18,376 nt of DNA, taken from assembly GCA_003488445.1 (NCBI GenBank), contig DNLO01000204.1, positions 1 through 18,376 of the forward strand. The letters are read 5' to 3'. Origin of the DNA: Lachnospiraceae bacterium (GTDB taxonomy: Bacteria > Bacillota > Clostridia > Lachnospirales > Lachnospiraceae). Of this stretch, positions 1-7,588 are shown in pieces; position 1 is the first letter of the stretch; each line of letters opens with the position of its first letter. Under the pieces are notes generated by a model, which was not told the DNA's origin, ran no database searches, and saw nothing but the letters and a program-made list of their open reading frames with translations. A program made the position numbers and the translations under genes.

Positions 1-95
1 GTGATATTCGCTGCGAATACTGTGGAGATCATGGCTGCCGATACGCATACAGCCACTGCCATCCCTGATATGATCTTAAAAATCCGTTTTTTCAT
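1..95 (-). CDS. Secreted protein, N-terminal signal peptide only (partial, cut by left edge)
   Basis: Only the first 31 codons are in the window. They read as a classical Sec signal peptide: positive start MKKRIFK, a hydrophobic stretch (IISGMAVAVCVSAAMISTV) and a likely signal peptidase I site after VFA, followed by AN. The ATG at 95 is preceded by a strong Shine-Dalgarno AGGGGGA about 6 nt upstream, and a near-consensus promoter lies at 145-173, so this is a real gene start. The Cys in the hydrophobic core does not sit in a convincing lipobox. The mature protein is outside the window, so its function cannot be stated. It has its own promoter, so it need not be functionally tied to the glycan genes upstream. 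Confidence 0.8.
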   Translation of the reverse strand, partial: MKKRIFKIISGMAVAVCVSAAMISTVFAANI

Positions 96-118
96 AAAAT
101 CCCCCTGTAAGTTCGTAA

Positions 119-138
119 GTCAACATAATAAGATTGAC
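119..138. repeat. Short inverted repeat at the predicted transcription start (possible operator)
   Basis: GTCAA at 119-123 and TTGAC at 134-138 form an inverted repeat with a 10-nt AT-rich spacer (15 nt centre to centre). It lies just downstream of the -10 box, overlapping the predicted start site, where a repressor could act. The arms are only 5 bp, so chance is a serious alternative. Confidence 0.25.
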
Positions 139-144
139 ATAATT

Positions 145-173
145 ATTATAGAGTCGTAACGCCTATATTTCAA
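145..173 (-). promoter_or_regulatory. Sigma-A type promoter for the left-edge secreted protein gene
   Basis: On the minus strand the sequence gives TTGAAA (168-173), a 17-nt spacer (151-167) and a perfect TATAAT (145-150). Transcription would begin near 138, leaving a leader of about 40 nt before the ATG at 95. Spacing and box quality make this a strong predicted housekeeping promoter. It also marks the left boundary of the long upstream gene string. Confidence 0.75.
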
Positions 174-226
174 CTACTACATATGGGGGTCTTACCGGAT
201 AAACGTGGTAAATAAAGGGTTTGGGG

Positions 227-1342
227 CTATCTCCGGCAGGAAAGTATGATACTGCAGATCCTGTCGACATCCTCCAAAGCCAGGTCTCCGTAGAGCGGAA
301 GAGAGAGCACGCTCTCACTGATCTTCTTCGCCACGGGAGTCTCCGTTGCATCGTACCGGTCTCTGTAGCATTCCGCAGCCGTGGTGATCGGATAGAAATA
401 CTTCCTCGCTCCTATGCCTGCTTCCTTCAGTGCTTCGAAGACCTCGTCCCTGCCCACTCCGAAAGCATCCGGGTCGAATACTGCGGGGAAATACGCATGG
501 TTGCTCTTCACATCCTTATTCACGGGATTGAGCCGGATGCCTTTTATACCCTGCAGATGCCCTCTGTACCTTTCCGTCACCGCACCGCGTCTTGCTATCT
601 CATCATCCACGTGGCGGAGATTGCAGATGCCCAGAGCCGCACAGAGCTCGTTCATCTTTGCGTTGGGACCGGTATAGCCTATCCTCTCCTCATCTATTAT
701 CCCGAAGTCCCTGATAAAGCTCAGCTTCTCGCGAAGAGCCGGATCGTGGAAGCAGGCTCCGCCTCCTTCCGCCGAGTTGTATACCTTCGTCGCATGGAAG
801 CTGAAGATGCTAACATCTCCGAAGGATCCTATACCCCTGCCCTTATAGGTCTCGCCGAAGGTATGGGCCGCATCATAGATCACCCTGAGTCCGTGTCTGT
901 CGGCAATATCCTGTATATCCTCTATATGACAGATATTTCCGTATACGTGGATGGGAAGTATGGCCACGGTCCTGTCCGTTATATGGGACTCTATCTGCTC
1001 CGGATCGATAGTGTAGTCTGTGGGATCTATATCACAGAACACCGGTGTCAGCCCGGCACGTACTATGGCATGGGTGGTGGATACGAACGTGAAGGGAGAT
1101 GTGATCACTTCTCCTTCGGTCAGTCCGAGGGCCTGCAGGGAGATCTCTATCGCCATATGCCCGTTGGTGAAAAGCTCTATCATCTCAACGCCGAGATAGT
1201 CTCTCAGCTTTTCCTTGAGCTCTTCGTGCTTGGGTCCCATGTTGGTGATCCAGCGGTTGTCCCATACCTGCTTCAGCTCCTCGATGTATTCATCCAGTTC
1301 CGGCATGAAAGGTTTTGTAACGTATATCTTATCTGTACTCAT
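227..1342 (-). CDS. DegT/DnrJ/EryC1-family sugar aminotransferase, VioA-like
   Basis: A 371-residue PLP-dependent aminotransferase of the sugar-nucleotide type, full family length. Seen: the cofactor motif DAAH (about 157-160) and the Schiff-base lysine K186 in SFHATKVYNSAEGG. The N-terminal VTKPFMPELDEY and the SFHATKV motif resemble, from memory, VioA, which makes dTDP-4-amino-4,6-dideoxy-D-glucose. RffA/WecE enzymes have SFHETKN instead. Inferred role: transamination of a 4-keto-6-deoxy nucleotide sugar in the cytosol for the glycan built by the neighbouring transferases. The ATG at 1342 has GAGG 6 nt upstream, and the gene starts 9 nt after the fucosyltransferase stop. It is the last gene of the string, and no clear terminator follows. 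Family is near certain; substrate is tentative. Confidence 0.93.
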   Translation of the reverse strand: MSTDKIYVTKPFMPELDEYIEELKQVWDNRWITNMGPKHEELKEKLRDYLGVEMIELFTNGHMAIEISLQALGLTEGEVITSPFTFVSTTHAIVRAGLTPVFCDIDPTDYTIDPEQIESHITDRTVAILPIHVYGNICHIEDIQDIADRHGLRVIYDAAHTFGETYKGRGIGSFGDVSIFSFHATKVYNSAEGGGACFHDPALREKLSFIRDFGIIDEERIGYTGPNAKMNELCAALGICNLRHVDDEIARRGAVTERYRGHLQGIKGIRLNPVNKDVKSNHAYFPAVFDPDAFGVGRDEVFEALKEAGIGARKYFYPITTAAECYRDRYDATETPVAKKISESVLSLPLYGDLALEDVDRICSIILSCRR

Positions 1343-1351
1343 GTCTGTCCT

Positions 1352-2242
1352 CTATATCCGCTCCCAGCCTTTTAGCGTCTTGATCTCACTGTCCGTTCCC
1401 CTGATATATGCCTTCGGATATATCACATGCATATCCTCATTCCGGTTGAGCAGCGCTCCCCAGGTGGAAAAAGTAGAATTGGCGAGTATGTTACCCCTGC
1501 AAAGACTCATGAGATACATATCCTTCCATGAGTCCACCCCGCTGTTGCCGGTGACTGCAGTCCTCTCTTCTGCCGGTATCCAGTCGAATGCCTCCGAGAT
1601 GAAGTCTTTGTCATCCGAAAAGATGAAAAAGTGAGGTGTCCCGTAAAGCTCCCTCATCCTTGATACTGCCTCTCTGTAATATGCCTCACCCAGCAGATCG
1701 AACTTGTCCTTATAGATCGGGTCCAGATAGTCCCCTCTCCTGACGTGGAGGGAAACTCCCGTTACCGATCGTATATTATGCACCATCACAGAGGAGCTCT
1801 CCAGCTCGCTCTCGGGGAAGGCGAACACATCCCGGATCTCCTCCAGATCGTCCCTGTAATACTTCTCGGAAATATAGAATCCGGTAGCATACAGATGTCT
1901 GCCGGTATCATATGATATCATATCATCCGGCGACATCTCGTCCAGGACATGATGTCTGATATACTCCTTATCGAATACCCTCAGTATCCTGTTGATATAC
2001 CTGTATCCCTTCACGGTATGGGGAAACTGCCCCGAAGCCAGCGCGATCTCCCAGGGGTCTGCTTTCGGCAGGTGTATGCCGAAAAGTCTCTCGAGCTCAT
2101 AGCCCTGATGCACCTGATTCCAGTCAAACCAGGTGAGATCTGCCTTGACTCTCACCTCCGGATGGTGCTTCTGCAGCTGCCTGAAGAAGACATACTGGAA
2201 CATCTGATTGCCCAATCCTGAATTGAACTGCTGTATGATCAT
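1352..2242 (-). CDS. GT11 family alpha-1,2-fucosyltransferase-like protein
   Basis: About 296 residues, the usual size for bacterial GT11 enzymes, which transfer L-fucose from GDP-fucose. Visible motifs are GLGNQMFQYVF near the N-terminus, the GDP-fucose-binding HVRRGDY at about 166-172, FIFSDDKDF near 206-214, and the C-terminal W-DM-LMS-C region leading to ANSTFSTWGALL. The last motif is usually ANSTFSWWGAWL, so one conserved Trp is Thr here. The start is chosen as the ATG at 2242, which shares one base with the stop of the upstream GT2 (TGATG) and has AGGAG 5 nt upstream. A GTG at 2245 is possible but only 2 nt from that site. No GDP-fucose synthesis gene (gmd, fcl, fkp) is in the window, so donor must come from elsewhere. 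The linkage formed is inferred from family only. Confidence 0.93.
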   Translation of the reverse strand: MIIQQFNSGLGNQMFQYVFFRQLQKHHPEVRVKADLTWFDWNQVHQGYELERLFGIHLPKADPWEIALASGQFPHTVKGYRYINRILRVFDKEYIRHHVLDEMSPDDMISYDTGRHLYATGFYISEKYYRDDLEEIRDVFAFPESELESSSVMVHNIRSVTGVSLHVRRGDYLDPIYKDKFDLLGEAYYREAVSRMRELYGTPHFFIFSDDKDFISEAFDWIPAEERTAVTGNSGVDSWKDMYLMSLCRGNILANSTFSTWGALLNRNEDMHVIYPKAYIRGTDSEIKTLKGWERI

Positions 2243-3228
2243 CACTTCTCCTCTGTCTCAGGTATCGACTCAGGCTGCCATGCTCCGGTATAAGGTGTCA
2301 GTCCCGGCTTCGGCAGATGCATCAGCACATGCAGCAGGTCATATCGCAGCACTGTCAGGAAGAGCTTCCACGCCTTCACCGACGGGTGCTTTACGAATAC
2401 GGACGTTCCCAGCTTGAGATCATAGAAGGCTCTTTCTCTCTCTCTTCTGTCAGGTGCCCTGTATTGCTCCAGCCAGTACATCTGAGCCACATGGAAATAT
2501 GTCTCCTGTATATATTGATCCCTCTTCCGGTTCAGGGAGTTCCAGTTCTCTCCGTCATCCTTTACCACATATCTCCAGGAGCTCATGGTCTCTTCAAAAT
2601 GATGTATGGGTCCATGCAGCAGGGCAAAGAGCAGGATCCATGCATCATCTATGAAGTCATGTGCCCGGTAGATCACGGTATAATCGAACATCCCGTCCTT
2701 CCAGAAATTGCGCACCACTATGGACGCAGTCTGTCCCGGCCATATATCCGCCCTGCGGTAATCCTCTATCGTGTAGTCTTCCCGGTCCCAGGTGTAGAGC
2801 GCGAGCACAGCCTTATCCTCCAGCTCCTTTCCGTCCTCTCCGACGAGCAGAGCCGGGTTCGCACATCCCGAATATTCCGGGTGATCCTCAAGGAAGTCTG
2901 CCGCTTTCTGGAGCTTCCTCTCATCGGTCCAGAAGTCGTCTCCCTCTATGGTGGCGATATATCTGCCCCTGCAGGCCATTGCCGTCTCGTATACGTTGAG
3001 AGTAGGTCTGCCGTAGTTCCTTTCTCTGTACAGGAGACGTATCCGGTCCGGGTATCTTCTCTTGTACTCGTCCAGTATCTGTCTGGTAGAGTCAGTGGAA
3101 TGGTCCTCTCCCACCACCACCTCATAGTCGAAATCCGTCTGCTGCGACAGGACGGAATCCAGGCACTGGTGCAGATACTTTTCATGATTATAGGTGATGA
3201 GCATCACGGAAATTAAAGGTTCACTCAT
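2242..3228 (-). CDS. GT2 family glycosyltransferase
   Basis: A 328-residue GT-A fold transferase. The N-terminus ISVMLITYNHEKYLHQCLDS is the typical GT2 nucleotide-binding strand. GEDHSTD (about 40-46) and the DxD-like IEGDDFWT (about 94-101) would bind the metal and nucleotide sugar. The C-terminal half is helical, without a confident membrane span. It acts in the cytosol, adding one sugar to the lipid-linked glycan; donor and acceptor cannot be read from sequence. The ATG at 3228 overlaps the end of the ABC flippase gene by 8 nt and has GGGAG about 10 nt upstream. The stop overlaps the fucosyltransferase start, so these three genes are probably translationally coupled. Confidence 0.92.
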   Translation of the reverse strand: MSEPLISVMLITYNHEKYLHQCLDSVLSQQTDFDYEVVVGEDHSTDSTRQILDEYKRRYPDRIRLLYRERNYGRPTLNVYETAMACRGRYIATIEGDDFWTDERKLQKAADFLEDHPEYSGCANPALLVGEDGKELEDKAVLALYTWDREDYTIEDYRRADIWPGQTASIVVRNFWKDGMFDYTVIYRAHDFIDDAWILLFALLHGPIHHFEETMSSWRYVVKDDGENWNSLNRKRDQYIQETYFHVAQMYWLEQYRAPDRRERERAFYDLKLGTSVFVKHPSVKAWKLFLTVLRYDLLHVLMHLPKPGLTPYTGAWQPESIPETEEK

Positions 3229-5002
3229 CTGCCGTCTGCTCCCTGAGTCTTCTCTCGAAATCCTGCCTGTCCACCTCTTTGACCTTGCCGTCTTTTACCT
3301 CATATATCGCATCGCAGCCGCGTATGGTCGTCAGTCTGTGGGCAATTATCATCATGGTCTTCCGCCCGCGCATGGAATCTATCGCTTCCATCACCGCCTG
3401 CTCGGTCTCCGAGTCCAGAGCAGCCGTGGCTTCGTCCAGCACGAGGAATTCCGGGTCTCCGTATAGAGCCCTCGCTATCCCTATCCTCTGTCTCTGGCCT
3501 CCCGACAGTCTGACACCCCGCTCTCCCACTCTGGTATCAAGACCCTGCGGCAGGCTCTTCACGAAGTCTGTCAGCTGTGCTTCCTCTGCAGCCTTCCAGA
3601 CCTTCTCATCATCTATATCCTTCTTCTCGATGCCGAAGGCGATGTTGCTCCTTATGGTGTCATCCGCGAGGAAGATCGTCTGGGGGATATAGGCCAGCTT
3701 CTCAGACCAGGTCATGGGATATTCATGGACGTTCATCCTGCCGTATCTGACCTCGCCGCTCTTCGGAAAGAGTATGCCAAGGATGATGTCCGCCATCGTG
3801 GTCTTGCCTGAGCCCGTAGTCCCTATGAGACCGATGGAGCTCCCGGCGGGGATCCTGAAGGATGCACGGTCTATCACATCCTTGTCCGTATTGGGATAAG
3901 AGAAGCAGATATCATCTATCTCTATGGCATCCGCTCCTGCCGTATCGGGAGCACTGCTCTCATCTGCAGTCACCTCCTCCAGCATATCCTCCGTCTCTTT
4001 GAGGTCGTGGTATATCAGGTCTATGGAGGGGCTCAGGAACGATATGCCGTTGAGGTAATTCGTGATCTTGCCCACAGACGGCAGCAGCTTGAACGCCGCC
4101 ACTGCAAAGGCTCCCAGCTCGGGCACCATAGAGTTCAGGTCGGCTCCTGAGAGAGCCTTTATTATCATCACTGCCATTATACCGGCTATGCAGACCATCT
4201 CTATGAGATACTTGGGTATGGCTCCGAAGAAGTTCGTATGGATCAGAGCGTTCATCTTCTGCTCACCGCCATAGGTAAAGCTGTCCACGAAATACTTCTC
4301 CCGGTGAAGTATCTTGATATCCTTCACGGCTCCAAGAGCTTCCTCTATAGCCTGATGCATCCTGCCGTCGTATTCCTGATTGATCTCACCGTATCTGTTG
4401 GATCTCTTCTTCGTCAGGATACGGAACACCCCTACACTCAGGACGAGTATCGCCGCGATGGATATCGTCATGAGCGGATCCGTGACCAGCAGGAACAGCA
4501 CCAGCAGCATGGACAGCAGACTCTCCGATATCACGTTCAGGAACTGCAGTATGAGCTGGAACAGCCTCTCACTGTCCAGCATGATATTCCTGATCATGTC
4601 TGATGTGTTGTGATCCAGATGATAGACATAGGGCTTTTTCATATAGCAGTCCACCAGTCTCGACTCCACCTTCAGCTGATTCCTGTATATGAAGCAGTAA
4701 AGGAAATAATACATGATGCTCAGATAGATATTCTTGATGACATATATGAGGATGATGAGCACGGCGAGCCCTATGAACATCGCCTGCAGATCGTAAAGCC
4801 CGAACAACGACCTGAACGAAGCCAGGAAGAAATTCGTGTCTATCTTGTCCGGCTCCGAGATGATGCGCAACAGCGGTGTAAAGAGTGAGACTCCGAGCAG
4901 CTCAAAGACCGCCCCAATGAATATGGCAGCGAGGAGCACTATCATAGTCCTCTTCTGCTTCCTGTTAAATATATATGAGATTTCCTCTATGATCTTTCTC
5001 AT
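3221..5002 (-). CDS. ABC exporter of the PglK type (lipid-linked oligosaccharide flippase)
   Basis: A half-transporter fused to its ATPase, about 593 residues. The first ~340 residues hold some six membrane spans, with an amphipathic RMHQAIEEALGAVKDIKILHRE segment typical of PglK-like proteins. The ATPase domain shows Walker A GTTGSGKTT (about 394-402), signature LSGGQRQRIG (about 499), Walker B FLVLDEATAALD (about 519) and the H-loop IIAHRLTT. All catalytic residues are present. Known PglK homodimers flip undecaprenyl-diphosphate oligosaccharides outward, and the surrounding glycosyltransferases fit that role. I chose the ATG at 5002, which gives the ATGA overlap seen across this operon. A GTG at 5038 with AGGCGGAA close upstream would add 12 residues and cannot be excluded. 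Confidence 0.92.
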   Translation of the reverse strand: MRKIIEEISYIFNRKQKRTMIVLLAAIFIGAVFELLGVSLFTPLLRIISEPDKIDTNFFLASFRSLFGLYDLQAMFIGLAVLIILIYVIKNIYLSIMYYFLYCFIYRNQLKVESRLVDCYMKKPYVYHLDHNTSDMIRNIMLDSERLFQLILQFLNVISESLLSMLLVLFLLVTDPLMTISIAAILVLSVGVFRILTKKRSNRYGEINQEYDGRMHQAIEEALGAVKDIKILHREKYFVDSFTYGGEQKMNALIHTNFFGAIPKYLIEMVCIAGIMAVMIIKALSGADLNSMVPELGAFAVAAFKLLPSVGKITNYLNGISFLSPSIDLIYHDLKETEDMLEEVTADESSAPDTAGADAIEIDDICFSYPNTDKDVIDRASFRIPAGSSIGLIGTTGSGKTTMADIILGILFPKSGEVRYGRMNVHEYPMTWSEKLAYIPQTIFLADDTIRSNIAFGIEKKDIDDEKVWKAAEEAQLTDFVKSLPQGLDTRVGERGVRLSGGQRQRIGIARALYGDPEFLVLDEATAALDSETEQAVMEAIDSMRGRKTMMIIAHRLTTIRGCDAIYEVKDGKVKEVDRQDFERRLREQTADE

Positions 5003-5787
5003 ATGAGATTTCTTATCCTTCTTCTGAGAAGTCTCCACTTCCGCCTGCCAAGGAGAACTCTCCTGTGCTTTGCGTCATCCCGGGCAAGCTCCGACTCCAC
5101 TATCTCCTGCTGTGCCTGCTCCTGCAGATGCCTGTCGGCCGATGACAGCCCGGCACCCTCCCTGTAGGCCGTCCCGTATTCACCTGTACAGTAGAACTCG
5201 TGATCCCTCGCCAGGACCAGCAGCAGCTCGTAGTCCTCGTAGAGACTGTGAGCTTCGTTGTAGCCTCCGGCTTTTTTCAGGGTATCGGTACGGACTATAT
5301 AGTCCCGCATGATGGAATCCCATTTTCTGGTGATGATCAGATCGTCGCGGACATTTCCCTGCAGATAGTATCCTCGTTTTTTCTTTTTGTTTTTTGTCCT
5401 GCCGTCAGCAGTCAGGAAATTGACCACGGAATAAGCTATGATATCTCCGCCGTGCTCCTGCTGCAGCTTCATCTCCAATGCCAGCTTTTCCGTATTGCAG
5501 TATGTATCATCGGCATCGATGAAGGTGATATACTCTGTATCAGCCAGGGACAGTCCGATGTTCCTGGTACTGCTCACCCCTGTATTTCTCGGCTTGTAGT
5601 GAGCTCTCACATCCGGATAAGTCTTGGTGAGGGCATCTATGACGGACCTTGAATCATCCGTTGATCCGTCATCCACTATTATGACTGCTTCCGGCTTGAG
5701 AGACTGGGCCTCTATGCTTTCCACGCACTTTTTCAGAAATTCCGACTTGTTGTAGTTCGGGACTATCACCGTGAGGTTGGATCTCAT
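4999..5787 (-). CDS. GT2 family glycosyltransferase with basic C-terminal tail
   Basis: A 262-residue GT2 enzyme. The N-terminal LTVIVPNYNKSEFLKKCVES, VDDGSTDDS and the DxD motif FIDADDTY (near 94-98) are all standard for an inverting GT-A transferase. The last ~25 residues are very rich in Arg and Lys (RRVLLGRRKWRLLRRRIRNLI). That suggests peripheral binding to acidic membrane lipid, where the lipid-linked acceptor resides. A lysine-rich stretch (residues ~131-138) is encoded by an A-rich tract at 5376-5397. The start ATG overlaps the stop of the acetyltransferase gene by 4 nt, and its own stop overlaps the ABC flippase start. Sugar donor unknown. Confidence 0.92.
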   Translation of the reverse strand: MRSNLTVIVPNYNKSEFLKKCVESIEAQSLKPEAVIIVDDGSTDDSRSVIDALTKTYPDVRAHYKPRNTGVSSTRNIGLSLADTEYITFIDADDTYCNTEKLALEMKLQQEHGGDIIAYSVVNFLTADGRTKNKKKKRGYYLQGNVRDDLIITRKWDSIMRDYIVRTDTLKKAGGYNEAHSLYEDYELLLVLARDHEFYCTGEYGTAYREGAGLSSADRHLQEQAQQEIVESELARDDAKHRRVLLGRRKWRLLRRRIRNLI

Positions 5788-6464
5788 TTCACGAACTCCT
5801 CTATATCCGCGAAACGGTCGATGTTCTCACGGATCCAGTGCTCATCCTTATCCCACCATTTCGTTTCCAGGAGCGATCTTATCTGCTCGTCCGTGAATCT
5901 GTACCTGACGGTCCTTGCCGGCACTCCGACATTGACGGAATACGGTGCGAGATCTCCCGTCACGAGAGCTCCTGCTCCGACCACCGCGCCGTCTCCTATG
6001 CTGACACCTCCCATTATCCTCACATCGTTTCCGATCCACACGTCGGATCCGATGCGGGTCCTGCCTTCCCGGCGGTCATTATATGTCTGCTTCTCGGCAT
6101 AGGTGAATCCAATATCCGTTACCGGGGTATTGAATGCAGGATGCATCGCCACATTCGTCCTTGTAGGGTGCGAGCCGATGACAGTCTCTACGTTCCTGCC
6201 TATACTCGTATATCTCCCTATATCGGTATCCTTCATATCGCATCTGCTCTGCACGTACGACCCGAAGCCTACCGTGCAGTCTCTCAGCACGGCATCTCTT
6301 CCTATGAAGTTCCTTCCTCCAAGACCCGTTCCCGGGATGTAAGAGTGCTGCTTCATGATGCTCTTCGTAGTCAGTTCCTTATATGCCCTTGCCCAGGGCC
6401 AGAGCCAGCACCTGTAGAATGCGGATGCGGCCTCTTCCGCTTTTCTTCTTATGAATCCCATCAT
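5784..6464 (-). CDS. Left-handed beta-helix (hexapeptide) acetyltransferase, CatB/XAT-like
   Basis: About 226 residues. Hexapeptide repeats run through most of the protein (for example IGRDAV, VGFGSY, IGSDVWIGNDV, IGDGAVVGAGALV), with the typical closing motif VGVPARTVRYRF. GSHPT contains a His in the position of the acyltransferase general base. Family members transfer acetyl from acetyl-CoA to a sugar hydroxyl or amine as trimers. Here it probably decorates a sugar of the glycan, possibly the amino sugar made by the aminotransferase at 227-1342. That link is inference: VioB-type N-acyltransferases belong to a different subgroup. The start is set at the first ATG of ATGATGGG (6464), giving a 4-nt overlap with the GT4 stop and AGGG upstream. 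An ATG at 6509 would overlap by 49 nt and is less likely. Confidence 0.9.
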   Translation of the reverse strand: MMGFIRRKAEEAASAFYRCWLWPWARAYKELTTKSIMKQHSYIPGTGLGGRNFIGRDAVLRDCTVGFGSYVQSRCDMKDTDIGRYTSIGRNVETVIGSHPTRTNVAMHPAFNTPVTDIGFTYAEKQTYNDRREGRTRIGSDVWIGNDVRIMGGVSIGDGAVVGAGALVTGDLAPYSVNVGVPARTVRYRFTDEQIRSLLETKWWDKDEHWIRENIDRFADIEEFVK

Positions 6465-7588
6465 TCCAACCCTGCCAGTTCGGATATCGTATCCACCATA
6501 TGTTCCCATGAGAATCTCTGTGCATCATCCCTGATGTTCTGCGCGAAATCCACTGTCTTCTTCAGTTCATAGAACCTCTGTATGGCTTTGGACAGCTCCT
6601 CGGGGTCGCCCGGCTCACACAAAACGCCTGTCTCTCCGTCATGCACGACCTCCGGAAGACCGCCCACGGTGGTAGCGATCACAGGCTTCTCGAAAGCATA
6701 GGCTATCTGTGCTATGCCGGACTGCGTCGCATCCAGGTAAGGTAATACCACGGCATCGCATCTCTCGAAATATTCTCCGACCTCCCTGTCCGGCACATAT
6801 CCGTCCCTGACGGATATCCTGTCGGTCAGATGCTTGTCCGATATCATATGCATGTATTCGTCTTTGGCCTTGCCGAAGTCTCCCACTATATTGAGATGCA
6901 CTATCTCCGGTATGGAGTCCATGGCCTCTATCAGTACCTTCAGCCCCTTGTAGGGACGTACGAACCCGAAGAACAGGATGACCGACGCCTGATCCACAGG
7001 CACCGCCTCCGTTTCCACTTCCACATCCTTAAACTCACTGTATGTAGGATGCATGTTCACCATGTATCTCGCATCCGGGATGATCGACTTCAGCTCGTCT
7101 GCCTCTCTGGAGGAGTGCAGCACGAAATAATCTCCCTTCCTCAATGTCCGGGATGTGAGATATCGGTCCAGTATGAATCTCTCGTGAGGGAAGACATTGT
7201 GGCAGATGAACATCACCCGGCTCTTCAGCCTTTTGATGAGCAGCTGATAGCAGGGGGCAAAGTACGGATGCCACCACTGTATTATCACAAGGGAAGGTGC
7301 GATATCGTTTATCCTGTCTGCCGCTTTTCTTATACTGAAAATATCAGCGGTGTTGATGATATACTCTGTGTCATCTATCTTGAAGCTGTCGTTGCCGAAG
7401 TCCCGCTGCTCTTTCCTGAAGAGAAGCTTCGGATACTGCATCGAGTATGAGATCATGGTCACATCATATCTTTGCTTCAGCGCACGGCACATAAGACCCG
7501 TATAATGGCTGATGCCGCCCTTGAAGGGATATACGGGACCTATCAGAACGATCTTGCTTTTTGAGATGTCAGCTGTCCCCATTTCCAT
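6461..7588 (-). CDS. GT4 family glycosyltransferase
   Basis: A 375-residue retaining GT-B transferase. The N-terminal domain begins KIVLIGPVYPFKGGISHY, with a glycine-rich acceptor loop. The C-terminal domain contains FGFVRPYKGLKVLIEAM and the nucleotide-sugar region DATQSGIAQIAYAFEKPVIAT followed by VGGLPEVV and ETGVL. It is soluble or membrane-associated in the cytosol and would extend the lipid-linked chain. Donor unknown. The ATG at 7588 overlaps the preceding GT2 by 20 nt and has AAAGG about 12 nt upstream. A second in-frame ATG at 7582 is an alternative start. Its stop is the ATGA overlap with the acetyltransferase. Confidence 0.93.
   Translation of the reverse strand: MEMGTADISKSKIVLIGPVYPFKGGISHYTGLMCRALKQRYDVTMISYSMQYPKLLFRKEQRDFGNDSFKIDDTEYIINTADIFSIRKAADRINDIAPSLVIIQWWHPYFAPCYQLLIKRLKSRVMFICHNVFPHERFILDRYLTSRTLRKGDYFVLHSSREADELKSIIPDARYMVNMHPTYSEFKDVEVETEAVPVDQASVILFFGFVRPYKGLKVLIEAMDSIPEIVHLNIVGDFGKAKDEYMHMISDKHLTDRISVRDGYVPDREVGEYFERCDAVVLPYLDATQSGIAQIAYAFEKPVIATTVGGLPEVVHDGETGVLCEPGDPEELSKAIQRFYELKKTVDFAQNIRDDAQRFSWEHMVDTISELAGLE

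Noticed and set aside
191..229. Possible terminator after the aminotransferase gene
   Set aside because: Only a 5-bp stem (TTACC/GGTAA) and a distant CCGGA/TCCGG pairing are seen, with no following T-run, so it is not called.
221..1375. Long plus-strand open frame (384 codons) opposite the aminotransferase gene
   Set aside because: It mirrors a gene with clear family motifs, shows no recognisable domain and has no ribosome site; open antisense frames are expected here from codon bias.
6465..6509. Upstream ATG of the acetyltransferase giving 15 extra residues
   Set aside because: It would overlap the GT4 gene by 49 nt, has no clear Shine-Dalgarno and the extra residues do not resemble the family. 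The ATGA start at 6464 fits the operon pattern.
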